The notes under the pieces are model-generated. The model saw only the letters and a list, made by a program, of their open reading frames with translations, had not been told where the DNA came from and did no database searches. This document shows, in pieces, positions 26,042 through 34,259 of a stretch of DNA of 64,000 bases (position 1 is the first letter of the stretch; each line of letters opens with the position of its first letter). Both the position numbers and the translations under genes were made by a program. Source of the stretch: Desulfobulbus elongatus DSM 2908 (GTDB lineage Bacteria > Desulfobacterota > Desulfobulbia > Desulfobulbales > Desulfobulbaceae); NCBI RefSeq assembly GCF_000621145.1, contig NZ_JHZB01000020.1:1-64000 (forward strand), written 5' to 3'.

Positions 26042-27577
26042 ATGGACAAGTCCGCCTCCTTCACCCCGGTGCCCAACCGGCTCCTGATCACCTTTTCGGT
26101 GATGCTGGCCACGATCATGCAGTCGCTGGACACCACCATCGCCAACGTGGCCCTGCCGCACATGCAAGGGTCGTTCGCTGCCAGCCAGGACCAGATGGTC
26201 TGGGTGCTGACCTCCTATATCGTGGCCGCGGCCATCACCATCCCCCTGACCGGCTGGCTGGCCACCCGCTACGACCGCAAGCTGGTCTTCCTGCTGTCCA
26301 TCGCCGGCTTCACCGTGGCGTCGGCTTTGTGCGGCATGTCGGTCAACCTGGGACAGATCGTGCTGTTCCGCCTGCTGCAGGGCATCAGCGGCGCGGCCCT
26401 GGTGCCGTTGTCCCAGGCGATCCTCTTCGACATCAACCCCCGTGAGCAGCACGGCCGGGCTATGTCGTTCTGGGGCATCGGCGTGACCCTGGGGCCGATT
26501 CTGGGGCCGATGCTGGGCGGCTGGCTGACCGAGGACTACAACTGGCGCTGGGTGTTCTACATCAACATCCCCATCGGCATCCTGGCCTTCTGCGGCCTGC
26601 TGTTCTTCCTGCCGGCCAATCGTGACCGCACCGCCAAGCGCTTCGACTTCTTCGGTTTCATCGCCCTTTCCGTGGCCGTGGGCGCCCTGCAGCTCATGCT
26701 CGACCGGGGCGAACTCAAGGGCTGGTTCGCCTCGCCCGAGATCCTGGCGGAGGGCATCGTCGCCGCCGGCGGCTTCTACGTGTTCCTGGTTCACACCCTG
26801 AGCCACGCGCGGCCGTTCATCAACACCGCCCTGTTCGCCGACGCCAACTTCGTGGTCGGCAATGTTTTCATCTTCATCATCGGGGTGGTCCTCTTCGCCA
26901 CCCTGGCTCTGCTGCCGCCGATGCTGCAAGGGCTGTTCGATTATCCGGTTCTGATCACCGGCCTGGTCACCGCCCCCAGGGGCATGGGGCTGATGCTGGC
27001 GATGATCGTGGTCGGCCGGGTGATCGGCCGGGTCGACATCCGCATCCTGATGGCCATCGGCCTGGCCCTGACCGCAACCTCACTCCATCAGATGGCCCAT
27101 TTTTCGCTGCTGATGGACAAATGGCCGGTCATCGTCTCCGGCGCCATGCAGGGATTCGGCATCGGCTTCGTCTACATCCCCCTGGCCACCGTGGCCTTTG
27201 CCACCCTGCCGAGCCATCTGCGCACCGAGGGTGCCGCCTTTTTCAACCTGCTGCGCAACCTCGGCAGCAGTATCGGCATCTCGGTGGTGCAGGCCCTGTT
27301 GACCCGTAACATCCAGGTGCTGCACAGCAGTCTGGCCAGCCGGGTCCTCCCCTACAACGCGGAGGGCAATTTCGGCCTGCACGCCACCGGCCTCAAGCTG
27401 GCCGACCCGCACAGCCTGATCCTGCTGAACGGCGAAGTCACCCGCCAGGGAAGCATGATCGCCTATCTGAACGATTTTTACCTGATGATGGTGGTGACCC
27501 TGCTGATGGCGCCGCTGTTGCTGCTGTTCCGGCGCGGCCGGAAGGAGGACCACGGGCATACCGTGGTCATGGAGTGA
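26042..27577 (+). CDS. EmrB/QacA-family MFS multidrug transporter (DHA2)
   Basis: A 511-residue, 14-segment major facilitator of the DHA2 family. Motifs seen are LDTTIANVALPHMQG in the first segment, GWLATRYDRKLVFLLS (motif A) and GPILGPMLGGWLTEDYNWRWVFYIN (motif C region, shortened here). It would export hydrophobic drugs or acids using protons, together with the adaptor and outer-membrane protein of the same operon. The ATG lies two bases after the adaptor stop. Confidence 0.93.
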   Translation: MDKSASFTPVPNRLLITFSVMLATIMQSLDTTIANVALPHMQGSFAASQDQMVWVLTSYIVAAAITIPLTGWLATRYDRKLVFLLSIAGFTVASALCGMSVNLGQIVLFRLLQGISGAALVPLSQAILFDINPREQHGRAMSFWGIGVTLGPILGPMLGGWLTEDYNWRWVFYINIPIGILAFCGLLFFLPANRDRTAKRFDFFGFIALSVAVGALQLMLDRGELKGWFASPEILAEGIVAAGGFYVFLVHTLSHARPFINTALFADANFVVGNVFIFIIGVVLFATLALLPPMLQGLFDYPVLITGLVTAPRGMGLMLAMIVVGRVIGRVDIRILMAIGLALTATSLHQMAHFSLLMDKWPVIVSGAMQGFGIGFVYIPLATVAFATLPSHLRTEGAAFFNLLRNLGSSIGISVVQALLTRNIQVLHSSLASRVLPYNAEGNFGLHATGLKLADPHSLILLNGEVTRQGSMIAYLNDFYLMMVVTLLMAPLLLLFRRGRKEDHGHTVVME

Positions 27578-27579
27578 GT

Positions 27580-29040
27580 ATGTTGCTGTTTCGATGTGTA
27601 TATCATCCCGTCGTGGCCCTGGCCGCCCTGCTGGCGCTGTCGTCCTGCGCGGTCGGCCCGGATTACGTGCCGCCCCAGCCGCCGCAAAGCGCGGCCTATA
27701 CCGCCGATGGCGACACCGGCCCACACGGCGGCCAGGTGGTGAGCGTAGGCCATGAACCGGAATCCGCATGGTGGCGCTCCTTCCGCTCTTCTTCCCTGGA
27801 CCGGGTCATGACTCAGGCCCTGCAGAGCAACAACAGCCTGGAGGAGGCCCAGGCGACCCTGGCCCGGGCCGGAGAGGAACTGCGGGCCGTTACCGGCGAA
27901 GCCCTCTGGCCGCAGGTGACGCTCGACGGTTCCGCCGGGCGGCAGAAGTTCGGCGTGGCGGAGTTGGGCCCCGACGTCACCATCCCCGCTTTTACCGCCT
28001 ACACCCTGGGGCCGCGGATCAGCTATCTGCTCGACTTCGCCGGCGGCGAACGGCGGGCGGTGGAGCGGCAGGGCGCCCTGGCGCAGTCTGAGCGCTACCG
28101 GTATGACGCCGCCCGCCTGGCCCTCACCGGCCAGGTGATGGATCAGGCCCTGGTCCTGGCCTCGGCCAGGGAGCAGTTGGCGGTCCTGGAAGACATCATT
28201 GCCGATGACCGCAAAAACGAAGAACTGGTTGAAATCTCCCGCAAAGCGGGTGCCGCCACCGAAACCGACGTGCTCAGCTCCCGCAGCCAACTGGCCAGCG
28301 ATCAGGCCCTGCTGCCGCCCCTGCGCCAGCAGTTGAGTGTGGCCGAGCATGCGCTCGCTCTCCTGGTCGGGCAATCCCCGGCAAACTGGCAGCCGCCGCC
28401 GTTTGCGCTCACCTCCTTTACCCTGCCCGAGCATCTGCCCCTGCGGCTGCCCTCGGAACTGGCGCGGGTCCGGCCGGACATCCAGGCCGCCGAGGCCCAG
28501 GTGCACACGGCCACCGCCGCCATCGGCGTGGCCACGGCCCAACTCTATCCCAGCCTGACCCTGAGCGCCGACTCGGTGCAGGAGTCGCTGACCGTGGGAT
28601 CGCTGTTCGAGTCGTCCAGCCATACCTTCGATTTCGGCGCCCATCTGACCGCGCCGATCTTCAACGGCGGCAGCCTGCTGGCCCAAAAACGCGCCGCCGA
28701 ACAGGCTTGTCGCGCGGCCTTGGCCCATTACCGCCAGGTGGTGCTCGCGGCCTTTGCCCAGGTGGCGGATGTGCTCAAGGCCCTGGAGCACGATGCCCAG
28801 CAGGTCGAGGCCCAGCAGCATGCCCTGGACACGGCCCAGGAATCGTTGCGCCTGGCCCGGCTCAGCTACGGTGCCGGCAATATCGGCGTGCTCCAGGTGC
28901 TGGACGCCGAGCGGCTCTCCAACCAGGCCCGTCTGGGCTTGGCCCAGGCCCGGATTCGCCGCTATCAGGACACGGCCCTCCTCTATCTCGCCCTGGGCGG
29001 CGGCCAGCCGCAGGCCACCGAGGCAACCGCTGCGCGCTGA
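27580..29040 (+). CDS. Outer-membrane efflux lipoprotein (NodT/OprM family)
   Basis: A 486-residue TolC-like channel. A lipoprotein signal with lipobox LSSC is present near residues 20-23 (LALSSCAVGPDYVPP). Two repeated OEP domains follow, with characteristic AQATLARAGEELRAVTGEALWP, RPDIQAAEAQVHTATAAIGV and the second-half AALAHYRQVVLAAFAQVADV patterns (each quoted in part). It completes the tripartite pump. A GTG at 27574 overlapping the MFS stop is an alternative start. ATG 27580, five bases after GGAG, is preferred. It is convergent with the regulator gene that follows seven bp away. Confidence 0.92.
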   Translation: MLLFRCVYHPVVALAALLALSSCAVGPDYVPPQPPQSAAYTADGDTGPHGGQVVSVGHEPESAWWRSFRSSSLDRVMTQALQSNNSLEEAQATLARAGEELRAVTGEALWPQVTLDGSAGRQKFGVAELGPDVTIPAFTAYTLGPRISYLLDFAGGERRAVERQGALAQSERYRYDAARLALTGQVMDQALVLASAREQLAVLEDIIADDRKNEELVEISRKAGAATETDVLSSRSQLASDQALLPPLRQQLSVAEHALALLVGQSPANWQPPPFALTSFTLPEHLPLRLPSELARVRPDIQAAEAQVHTATAAIGVATAQLYPSLTLSADSVQESLTVGSLFESSSHTFDFGAHLTAPIFNGGSLLAQKRAAEQACRAALAHYRQVVLAAFAQVADVLKALEHDAQQVEAQQHALDTAQESLRLARLSYGAGNIGVLQVLDAERLSNQARLGLAQARIRRYQDTALLYLALGGGQPQATEATAAR

Positions 29041-29046
29041 GGCCGG

Positions 29047-30393
29047 CTATTCCAGACCGTAGGCCTTGAGCTTGCGCCAAAGCGTGGTCCGCGGGATGTC
29101 GAGGATCTGGGCGGTGACGCCCTTGTTGCGGTTGGTGTCGGCCAGCACCTTGGCGATATAGCGGCGCTCCATCTCCGCCAGGGTCGGCATGCCGCCGCCT
29201 TCCAGGGTGTCGAATTCGAGGTTCTGCAGGTCCTTGGGCAGATCCTGCGGGCCGATCTCCCGGCCGTCGGTCAGGGCCACGGCCCGCTCGACGATGTTCT
29301 CCAGCTCGCGCACATTGCCGGGATAGCTGTAATTGCACAGGATATCCAGGGCCTGCGGTTCGATTCCGGTCACCTGCTTATGGAAGGCGAGGCTGTATTT
29401 CTCGATGAAGAAGCGCACGAGCAGGGGGATGTCCTCCCGCCGCTGGGACAGCGTCGGCAGGGCGATCGAGACCACGTTGAGGCGGAAATAGAGGTCCTCG
29501 CGGAAGGCGCCGATCTCCACCTCGTGCTTGAGGTCCTTGTTGGTGGCGGCGATGATGCGGATATCGAGTTCGATGGGCTTGGTGCCGCCCACCCGCAGAA
29601 TGCGCCGCTCCTGGATGACATGCAGCAGCTTGACCTGCATGGCCAGCGGCATCTCGCCGATCTCGTCCAAAAACACCGTGCCGCCCGCCGCGGACTCCAA
29701 CAGGCCCACCTTGGTGGCCGCCGCTCCGGTGAAGGCGCCGCGTTCGTAGCCGAACAGTTCGCTGTTGATCAGTTCGTCGGTGAAGCCGCCGCAGTTGAAA
29801 GCCACGAAGGGATGGTCCTTGTTCGGGCTCAACTGATGGATGGCGCGGGCGACCAGGGCCTTGCCGGTGCCGCTGCCGCCCTGGATGAGCACGTTGCAGT
29901 CCACCGGGGCCACCTTGCGGATCAGAGCAAACAGTTCCTGGATCACCGGGCTGGTGCCGACGATCGCGGTCAGGCCCGAATCGCCCTTGAGCGCCTCCCG
30001 CAGCCGCTGGTTCTCCTGGCGCATGGCGATTTTTTCCTGCACGCTCCTCACCAAGAGCCGAATCTCGGCCAGGTTGACCGGCTTGGCAATGTAGTGGAAC
30101 GCCCCTTTGCGGATGGCTTCCACCGCCGTCTCCACGCTCTGGTAGCCGGTGACGATGATCACTTCGGTTTCGGCACGGAGCTTCTTGATACGGCTGAGGA
30201 TGTCCAGGCCGTCCATGTCCGGTAGGCGCAGGTCCAGCAGAACGATGTCAAAGGGCTGCTGCATCATGCGTTCCAAAAAGGAACGTCCCATGATGAACGG
30301 CTCGATCTCGAATTCCTCCCGCGCCAGCGCCTGGCTCAGGCGGCGGCAGACAATCTCCTCGTCGTCGACAATGGCCAGGCGCAGCTTGGTCAT
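29047..30393 (-). CDS. Sigma-54-dependent response regulator (NtrC family)
   Basis: A 448-residue regulator with three domains. The N-terminal receiver (1-120) reads AIVDDEEIV, then LLDLRLPDMDG with the phospho-Asp. The AAA+ domain (about 145-375) shows Walker A GGSGTGKALVA, the sigma-54 contact GAFTGA and Walker B TVFLDEIGE. A Fis-type helix-turn-helix (about 410-448) reads QILDIPRTTLWRKLKAYGL. Its ATG (30393) overlaps the stop of the kinase gene, so the two form a pair. The obvious target is the consensus sigma-54 promoter at 32045, divergent from this pair. Confidence 0.93.
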   Translation of the reverse strand: MTKLRLAIVDDEEIVCRRLSQALAREEFEIEPFIMGRSFLERMMQQPFDIVLLDLRLPDMDGLDILSRIKKLRAETEVIIVTGYQSVETAVEAIRKGAFHYIAKPVNLAEIRLLVRSVQEKIAMRQENQRLREALKGDSGLTAIVGTSPVIQELFALIRKVAPVDCNVLIQGGSGTGKALVARAIHQLSPNKDHPFVAFNCGGFTDELINSELFGYERGAFTGAAATKVGLLESAAGGTVFLDEIGEMPLAMQVKLLHVIQERRILRVGGTKPIELDIRIIAATNKDLKHEVEIGAFREDLYFRLNVVSIALPTLSQRREDIPLLVRFFIEKYSLAFHKQVTGIEPQALDILCNYSYPGNVRELENIVERAVALTDGREIGPQDLPKDLQNLEFDTLEGGGMPTLAEMERRYIAKVLADTNRNKGVTAQILDIPRTTLWRKLKAYGLE

Positions 30394-31883
30394 ATGATCC
30401 CCCACGGCAGATCGCTGAGAACGGGGCCGGCCACATGGGGCAGCAGCACGGTGAAAGTGGTGCCGCGGCCGGGCTCGCTGCTCACCTCGATCCGGCCGCC
30501 GTGCCGTTTGACGATGGCGTAGCTCACCGCCAGCCCGAGCCCCGTGCCCTTGCCGACCTCCTTGGTCGAGAAAAAGGGCTCGAAAATTTTATGCTGAATA
30601 TCCGGCGGAATGCCCTCGCCCCTGTCCTGCACGGCAAAGCTGATGAACCCCGGCCTGTTGTCGGCATACTCGACCCGCATGCGGATGGTTTCGCCCTGGG
30701 GCGTGGCCTGGATGGCATTGAGCAGCAGATTGGTGAACACCTGCTGGAGGTTGCCCAGGTTGCCGCGGATGCGCGGCAGTCCCTCGGCCATTGAGGTCTC
30801 GAATTGCAGGCCCACGATCTTGAACTGGTTCTTGACCAGGTTGATGCTGCTGGTGAGGATCTGCTCCGGGGCAAGCTCGCTGAACACCGGCTTCTCGGTG
30901 CGGCTGAAGTCGAGCAGGTTCCTGACGATGTCCGCCGCCCGCCGGGCCTGATCGAGAATATCGTCGAGCATTTCCATGGTGTCCGGCTCCGCCTGCTCCT
31001 CCAGTGTTTCCTGCAGGCTCTCCGCGGTCAGGGCGATGTTGTTGATCGGGTTGTTCAGCTCATGGGCAATGCCGGCGGTGAAGGTGCCGATGGCGGCGAT
31101 TTTCCGGGCTTGGATCAGGTCTTCCTGGTGCGCCTCCAACTCGCTGGCCATGTGGTTGAAGGCCTCGATCAGGCCGGAAATTTCCTCCAAAGGCACGCCA
31201 TCGTAGCGGATCGGGCTGAAATCGCCGCGTCCCACCGAGCGGGTGGTCTTCACGATCACGTTCAAGGGGCGCAGCAGTCCGTGGGAAATGAGCCAGCCCA
31301 CCAGGATCATCAGCGAAAGCAGGATCGCGAAAAACGCGAAAGGCAGCGTCGAGATGCGCAGGATGGCGGCATGGATGCGCGTGCGCTTGAGTTCGCGGAA
31401 ATGATCGGCATCGTCGGTCAGCTGCTTGCCGATGGTGCGCAGCGCTTCCGGCGAACTTTTGGCATCGGCGCTGAGGCTCTCGACCATGCCGCGATACCTG
31501 TGCAGATTGCCTTTGAACTCCTGAAAGGAGCGCTGGCTGGTCAGTTGCGTCAGATCCGTGGAGAGTTCTTCCACCAGCTCGTCGATGCGCTCGAGATACC
31601 CCTTGCTTTCCAGCAGGCTGTGCTGATCGCCGTAGATCAGGAAATTTTTCTCGAAGCGGCGAACCTCGAGAATGTTGTTGAGCAGATCGTCGTAGCGCTC
31701 GCTGAGCAGCAACCGCGCCCTGAGGGTCATGAGGTTCCATTGGTTGAGGCCGGCGAGCGCGGCAATCGACACAAACGCCACCGAAAAGACTATAAAGATC
31801 TTCCCCTTGATCGAGCCGGGGTTGATCAGCCGGCTGCCGGCGCCCACCACCTGCCGCCCCCATTTTCCCACACAGGTCTCCAT
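30390..31883 (-). CDS. Membrane sensor histidine kinase
   Basis: A 497-residue kinase. The first membrane segment is at about residues 29-46. A periplasmic, mostly helical sensor domain follows (about 50-180, a 4HB/HBM-like pattern rich in Leu/Glu repeats). The second segment is at about 185-207, then HAMP. The HisKA box reads AGIAHELNNPINNIALTAES, and the ATPase domain has the G boxes DRGEGIPPDI, FFSTKEVGKGTGLGLAVS. The open frame runs far upstream, but GGGAGGAACAGA before ATG 31883 decides the start. The ligand is unknown; control of a TauE-type exporter suggests an anionic sulfur or carbon compound. It pairs with the overlapping sigma-54 regulator gene. Confidence 0.9.
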   Translation of the reverse strand: METCVGKWGRQVVGAGSRLINPGSIKGKIFIVFSVAFVSIAALAGLNQWNLMTLRARLLLSERYDDLLNNILEVRRFEKNFLIYGDQHSLLESKGYLERIDELVEELSTDLTQLTSQRSFQEFKGNLHRYRGMVESLSADAKSSPEALRTIGKQLTDDADHFRELKRTRIHAAILRISTLPFAFFAILLSLMILVGWLISHGLLRPLNVIVKTTRSVGRGDFSPIRYDGVPLEEISGLIEAFNHMASELEAHQEDLIQARKIAAIGTFTAGIAHELNNPINNIALTAESLQETLEEQAEPDTMEMLDDILDQARRAADIVRNLLDFSRTEKPVFSELAPEQILTSSINLVKNQFKIVGLQFETSMAEGLPRIRGNLGNLQQVFTNLLLNAIQATPQGETIRMRVEYADNRPGFISFAVQDRGEGIPPDIQHKIFEPFFSTKEVGKGTGLGLAVSYAIVKRHGGRIEVSSEPGRGTTFTVLLPHVAGPVLSDLPWGII

Positions 31884-32012
31884 TCTGTTCCTCCCGTCGC
31901 AGTCGGCTCTTTCGTTCATTTCATTTTGAAACAAACATCGGCAACAATATGCAATTTTATTCCATAATGAAACGAAAAAACCGGGCACACCCATCTTCTT
32001 TTTTGCAACAAC

Positions 32013-32033
32013 TTGAAAATACAGAATATTCAA
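32013..32033. promoter_or_regulatory. Possible regulator binding site upstream of the sigma-54 promoter
   Basis: TTGAA and TTCAA arms enclose an 11-bp AT-rich spacer (32013-32033). Located just upstream of the -24 element, it is closer than usual for an NtrC-type enhancer. The GCAACAA motif occurs twice further upstream in the same divergent region. This is a tentative site only. Confidence 0.3.
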
Positions 32034-32044
32034 AGTCGCTTCGT

Positions 32045-32061
32045 TTGGCACCATGCTTGCT
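32045..32061 (+). promoter_or_regulatory. Consensus sigma-54 promoter
   Basis: TTGGCAC-N5-TTGCT (32045-32061) matches the full -24/-12 consensus, with the invariant GG and GC at the right spacing. The start of transcription would lie near 32073, about 25 bases before the ATG at 32097. The adjoining genes encode a kinase and a sigma-54 activator with a GAFTGA loop, which strongly supports the call. Confidence 0.88.
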
Positions 32062-32096
32062 CTGCACAGAGCAGACGAGAAATGCACCGGGGGAAC

Positions 32097-32519
32097 ATGG
32101 AGAAAATTCTGGTGGCAATTGACGGCCGGCACGGGGCATGGGCAGCGCTTTCCCATGCCTGCTCCCTGGCCAAGCGGGTCCAGGTCGATCTCAACGTGCT
32201 GCTGGTCGCGCCGCCGTCTCCCGGCAAGGGAGACGACCGGGACGACGGCATAGGCGAGGCCATCAGGAAACGGCTGGAACTGCTCCTGGAAACCGCGAAG
32301 AGCGAAGGCATCGCCATCAACTATTTCATGACGGAGGGTCAGTATGAAGAGGAGGTGATCACCTTCGTCGCCCAGCACAAGGTGGCGCTGTTGATCCATG
32401 AAGCGAGGGAAAGGGAGGCCCGCCTGGCGGCCAGGGAAGTCGCGGCGCTGCGCGCCCTCCGTCATCGCCTGATGTGCACGATGGAAATCGTGGCACCGAT
32501 CAAAAACATACCTGAATAA
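32097..32519 (+). CDS. Universal stress protein-like (Usp) domain protein
   Basis: A 140-residue single Usp-like domain: MEKILVAIDGRHGAWAALSH, a variable region, and a C-terminal half where the usual GSxGxGxxxRxxxGSVS nucleotide loop is not recognisable (HEAREREARLAAREVAALRA appears instead). It is therefore probably not an ATP-binding member. The sigma-54 start site near 32073 and GGGGGAAC before ATG 32097 favour this start over an in-frame ATG at 32082. It is the first gene of the sigma-54 operon, 14 bp before the TauE gene. Confidence 0.72.
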   Translation: MEKILVAIDGRHGAWAALSHACSLAKRVQVDLNVLLVAPPSPGKGDDRDDGIGEAIRKRLELLLETAKSEGIAINYFMTEGQYEEEVITFVAQHKVALLIHEAREREARLAAREVAALRALRHRLMCTMEIVAPIKNIPE

Positions 32520-32533
32520 CACAAGAGGAGCAC

Positions 32534-33472
32534 ATGAGTCTTTCAATGAGTCTGTACCTACCCATCGCCGGCGCCAGTGTCAATTGCCTGGCGATTTTCG
32601 GTCTTGGCGGCGTCGTCGGCCTGCTGTCCGGCATCTTTGGCGTCGGTGGCGGGTTTCTCATGACCCCGCTGCTGATCATGATGGGCATTCCGCCGACCGT
32701 GGCGGCGGCATCGGATTCCAACCAGATCGTCGGCGCCTCGACCTCGGGCACCCTGGCCCATTTCCGCCAGGGCAACGTGGACATCAAGATGGGCCTGCTG
32801 CTGTTGGTCGGCGGCATCGTCGGCGGCTCCCTGGGAGTGCAGATCATCGCCGTGCTCCGCCGCATGGGCAACGCCGATTTCCTGATCAGCATCACCTACG
32901 TGCTCATGCTGGGCTTTGTCGGCGGCTACATGTTTCTGGAGAGCTTGCAGGCCATGCGCAAGTCCTCCGATGCGGCAGGCCGGAGCGAATCGCCCAGGGG
33001 CGAATCCCTGTACGCCCGGATGATGCGCACCATGCCGCTACAGCTCGACTTCAAACGCTCCGGCATCCGCCTGTCCGTGATGATGCCGTTCCTGCTCGGC
33101 ATGCTGGTGGGCGTGCTGGCCGCCATCATGGGCGTCGGCGGCGGTTTCATCATGGTCCCGGTGATGGTCTACCTGCTGCGCATGCCCATGCATGTGGTCG
33201 TCGGCACCAGCCTGTTCCAGATTCTCTTCACCTGCATGAACGTCACGGTCATGCAGGCCGCGCAGAACCACACCGTGGATTTCATCCTCGCGCTGCTGCT
33301 GCTGCTCGGCTCGGCCATCGGCGCCCAGCTCGGCGCCAAGGTCGGCAAGAAGCTGGGCGGCGAACATCTCAAAATTCTGCTGGCCTCGCTGGTCCTCGTC
33401 GTCATGGTGAAAATGCTCTACGACCTGCTGGCCCGGCCGGACATTCTGCTCACCTACGCGGGAGGACATTGA
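32534..33472 (+). CDS. TauE/SafE-family anion exporter
   Basis: A 312-residue inner-membrane protein with about eight membrane segments and the two repeated TauE/SafE motifs: GLLSGIFGVGGGFLMTPLL in the first half and GVLAAIMGVGGGFIMVPVMV in the second. Family members export sulfite, sulfoacetate or other small anions. A cytoplasmic loop of about 45 residues (near 140-180) separates the halves. AAGAGGAGCAC precedes the ATG. Its product likely works with the TIGR02186-type membrane protein encoded two bp downstream. Confidence 0.9.
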   Translation: MSLSMSLYLPIAGASVNCLAIFGLGGVVGLLSGIFGVGGGFLMTPLLIMMGIPPTVAAASDSNQIVGASTSGTLAHFRQGNVDIKMGLLLLVGGIVGGSLGVQIIAVLRRMGNADFLISITYVLMLGFVGGYMFLESLQAMRKSSDAAGRSESPRGESLYARMMRTMPLQLDFKRSGIRLSVMMPFLLGMLVGVLAAIMGVGGGFIMVPVMVYLLRMPMHVVVGTSLFQILFTCMNVTVMQAAQNHTVDFILALLLLLGSAIGAQLGAKVGKKLGGEHLKILLASLVLVVMVKMLYDLLARPDILLTYAGGH

Positions 33473-33473
33473 C

Positions 33474-34247
33474 ATGCGACCCACGGTTTCGGTTTTTTTC
33501 AAACGGCTGGCCCTGACGGCCCTGCTCGCGGCCGTTCCCTGCCTCGCGGCGGCGGGACCTGCCAACACCCTGAATGTGACCCCGGCCAGCATCGTCATGG
33601 ACGCGCAGTACAGTGGCGTCGATCTCACGGTAACCGGTAGCGTGCCCACCGGCGCGGATGTACTGGTCCGGGTGACCGGCACGCCCGGCGAGCTGCATCT
33701 GCGGGAAAAGGGCAAGGTCTTCGGCCTGTTGTGGATGAATGTCGGCAAGGTGACGTTGAGCAATGTTCCCTCTGTCTGCCTGATCGCCGCCAGCCGCCCC
33801 TTGGCGCAACTGGGTCCGGTGGCGGCATCCTTCCGCCTCGACGCCCTGACCAAGGCGATCGGCGTGGAACAGCAGGGTGGCGATCAATCCGTCGATATCC
33901 CTCATGAACTGCTGCTGCTCAAGTCCAGGGAAGGCCTGTACCGGGAAGGTGCCGAGGGTATTTCCCTGGGACCGGAGCAGGGCGGGATGCAGCCCTTCAC
34001 CGCCCGCGTCGGCATGCCTTCCTCGCTGAAACCGGGCACGTATCAGGTGGAGGCCATCGCCCTGCGGGACAACGCCGTGGTCGGCAGTACCAGCGCCACG
34101 ATCACCGCGGCCCTGGCCGGGTTTCCCAAGTGGCTGAGCGAACTGGCCTACCAGAAAAGCGCGCTGTACGGCGTCATGGCCACGGTGATCGCCATTGTCA
34201 GCGGCCTGGCGATCGGCCTCGTCTTCCAGAGCAAGGGTGCCCATTGA
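33474..34247 (+). CDS. TIGR02186-type membrane-anchored periplasmic protein
   Basis: A 257-residue protein with an N-terminal signal peptide (about 1-27, cleaved near AAAGP), a beta-rich periplasmic domain, and one C-terminal membrane segment (about 233-250, VMATVIAIVSGLAIGLVF). This layout and the motif VTGTPGELHLREKGKVFGLLWMN (quoted in part) fit the TIGR02186/Alph_Pro_TM family, which is found almost always beside TauE/SafE exporters. A role as periplasmic partner of the exporter is inferred from that pairing. It starts one base after the TauE stop. Confidence 0.8.
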   Translation: MRPTVSVFFKRLALTALLAAVPCLAAAGPANTLNVTPASIVMDAQYSGVDLTVTGSVPTGADVLVRVTGTPGELHLREKGKVFGLLWMNVGKVTLSNVPSVCLIAASRPLAQLGPVAASFRLDALTKAIGVEQQGGDQSVDIPHELLLLKSREGLYREGAEGISLGPEQGGMQPFTARVGMPSSLKPGTYQVEAIALRDNAVVGSTSATITAALAGFPKWLSELAYQKSALYGVMATVIAIVSGLAIGLVFQSKGAH

Positions 34248-34259
34248 CGTGGTGATGGC

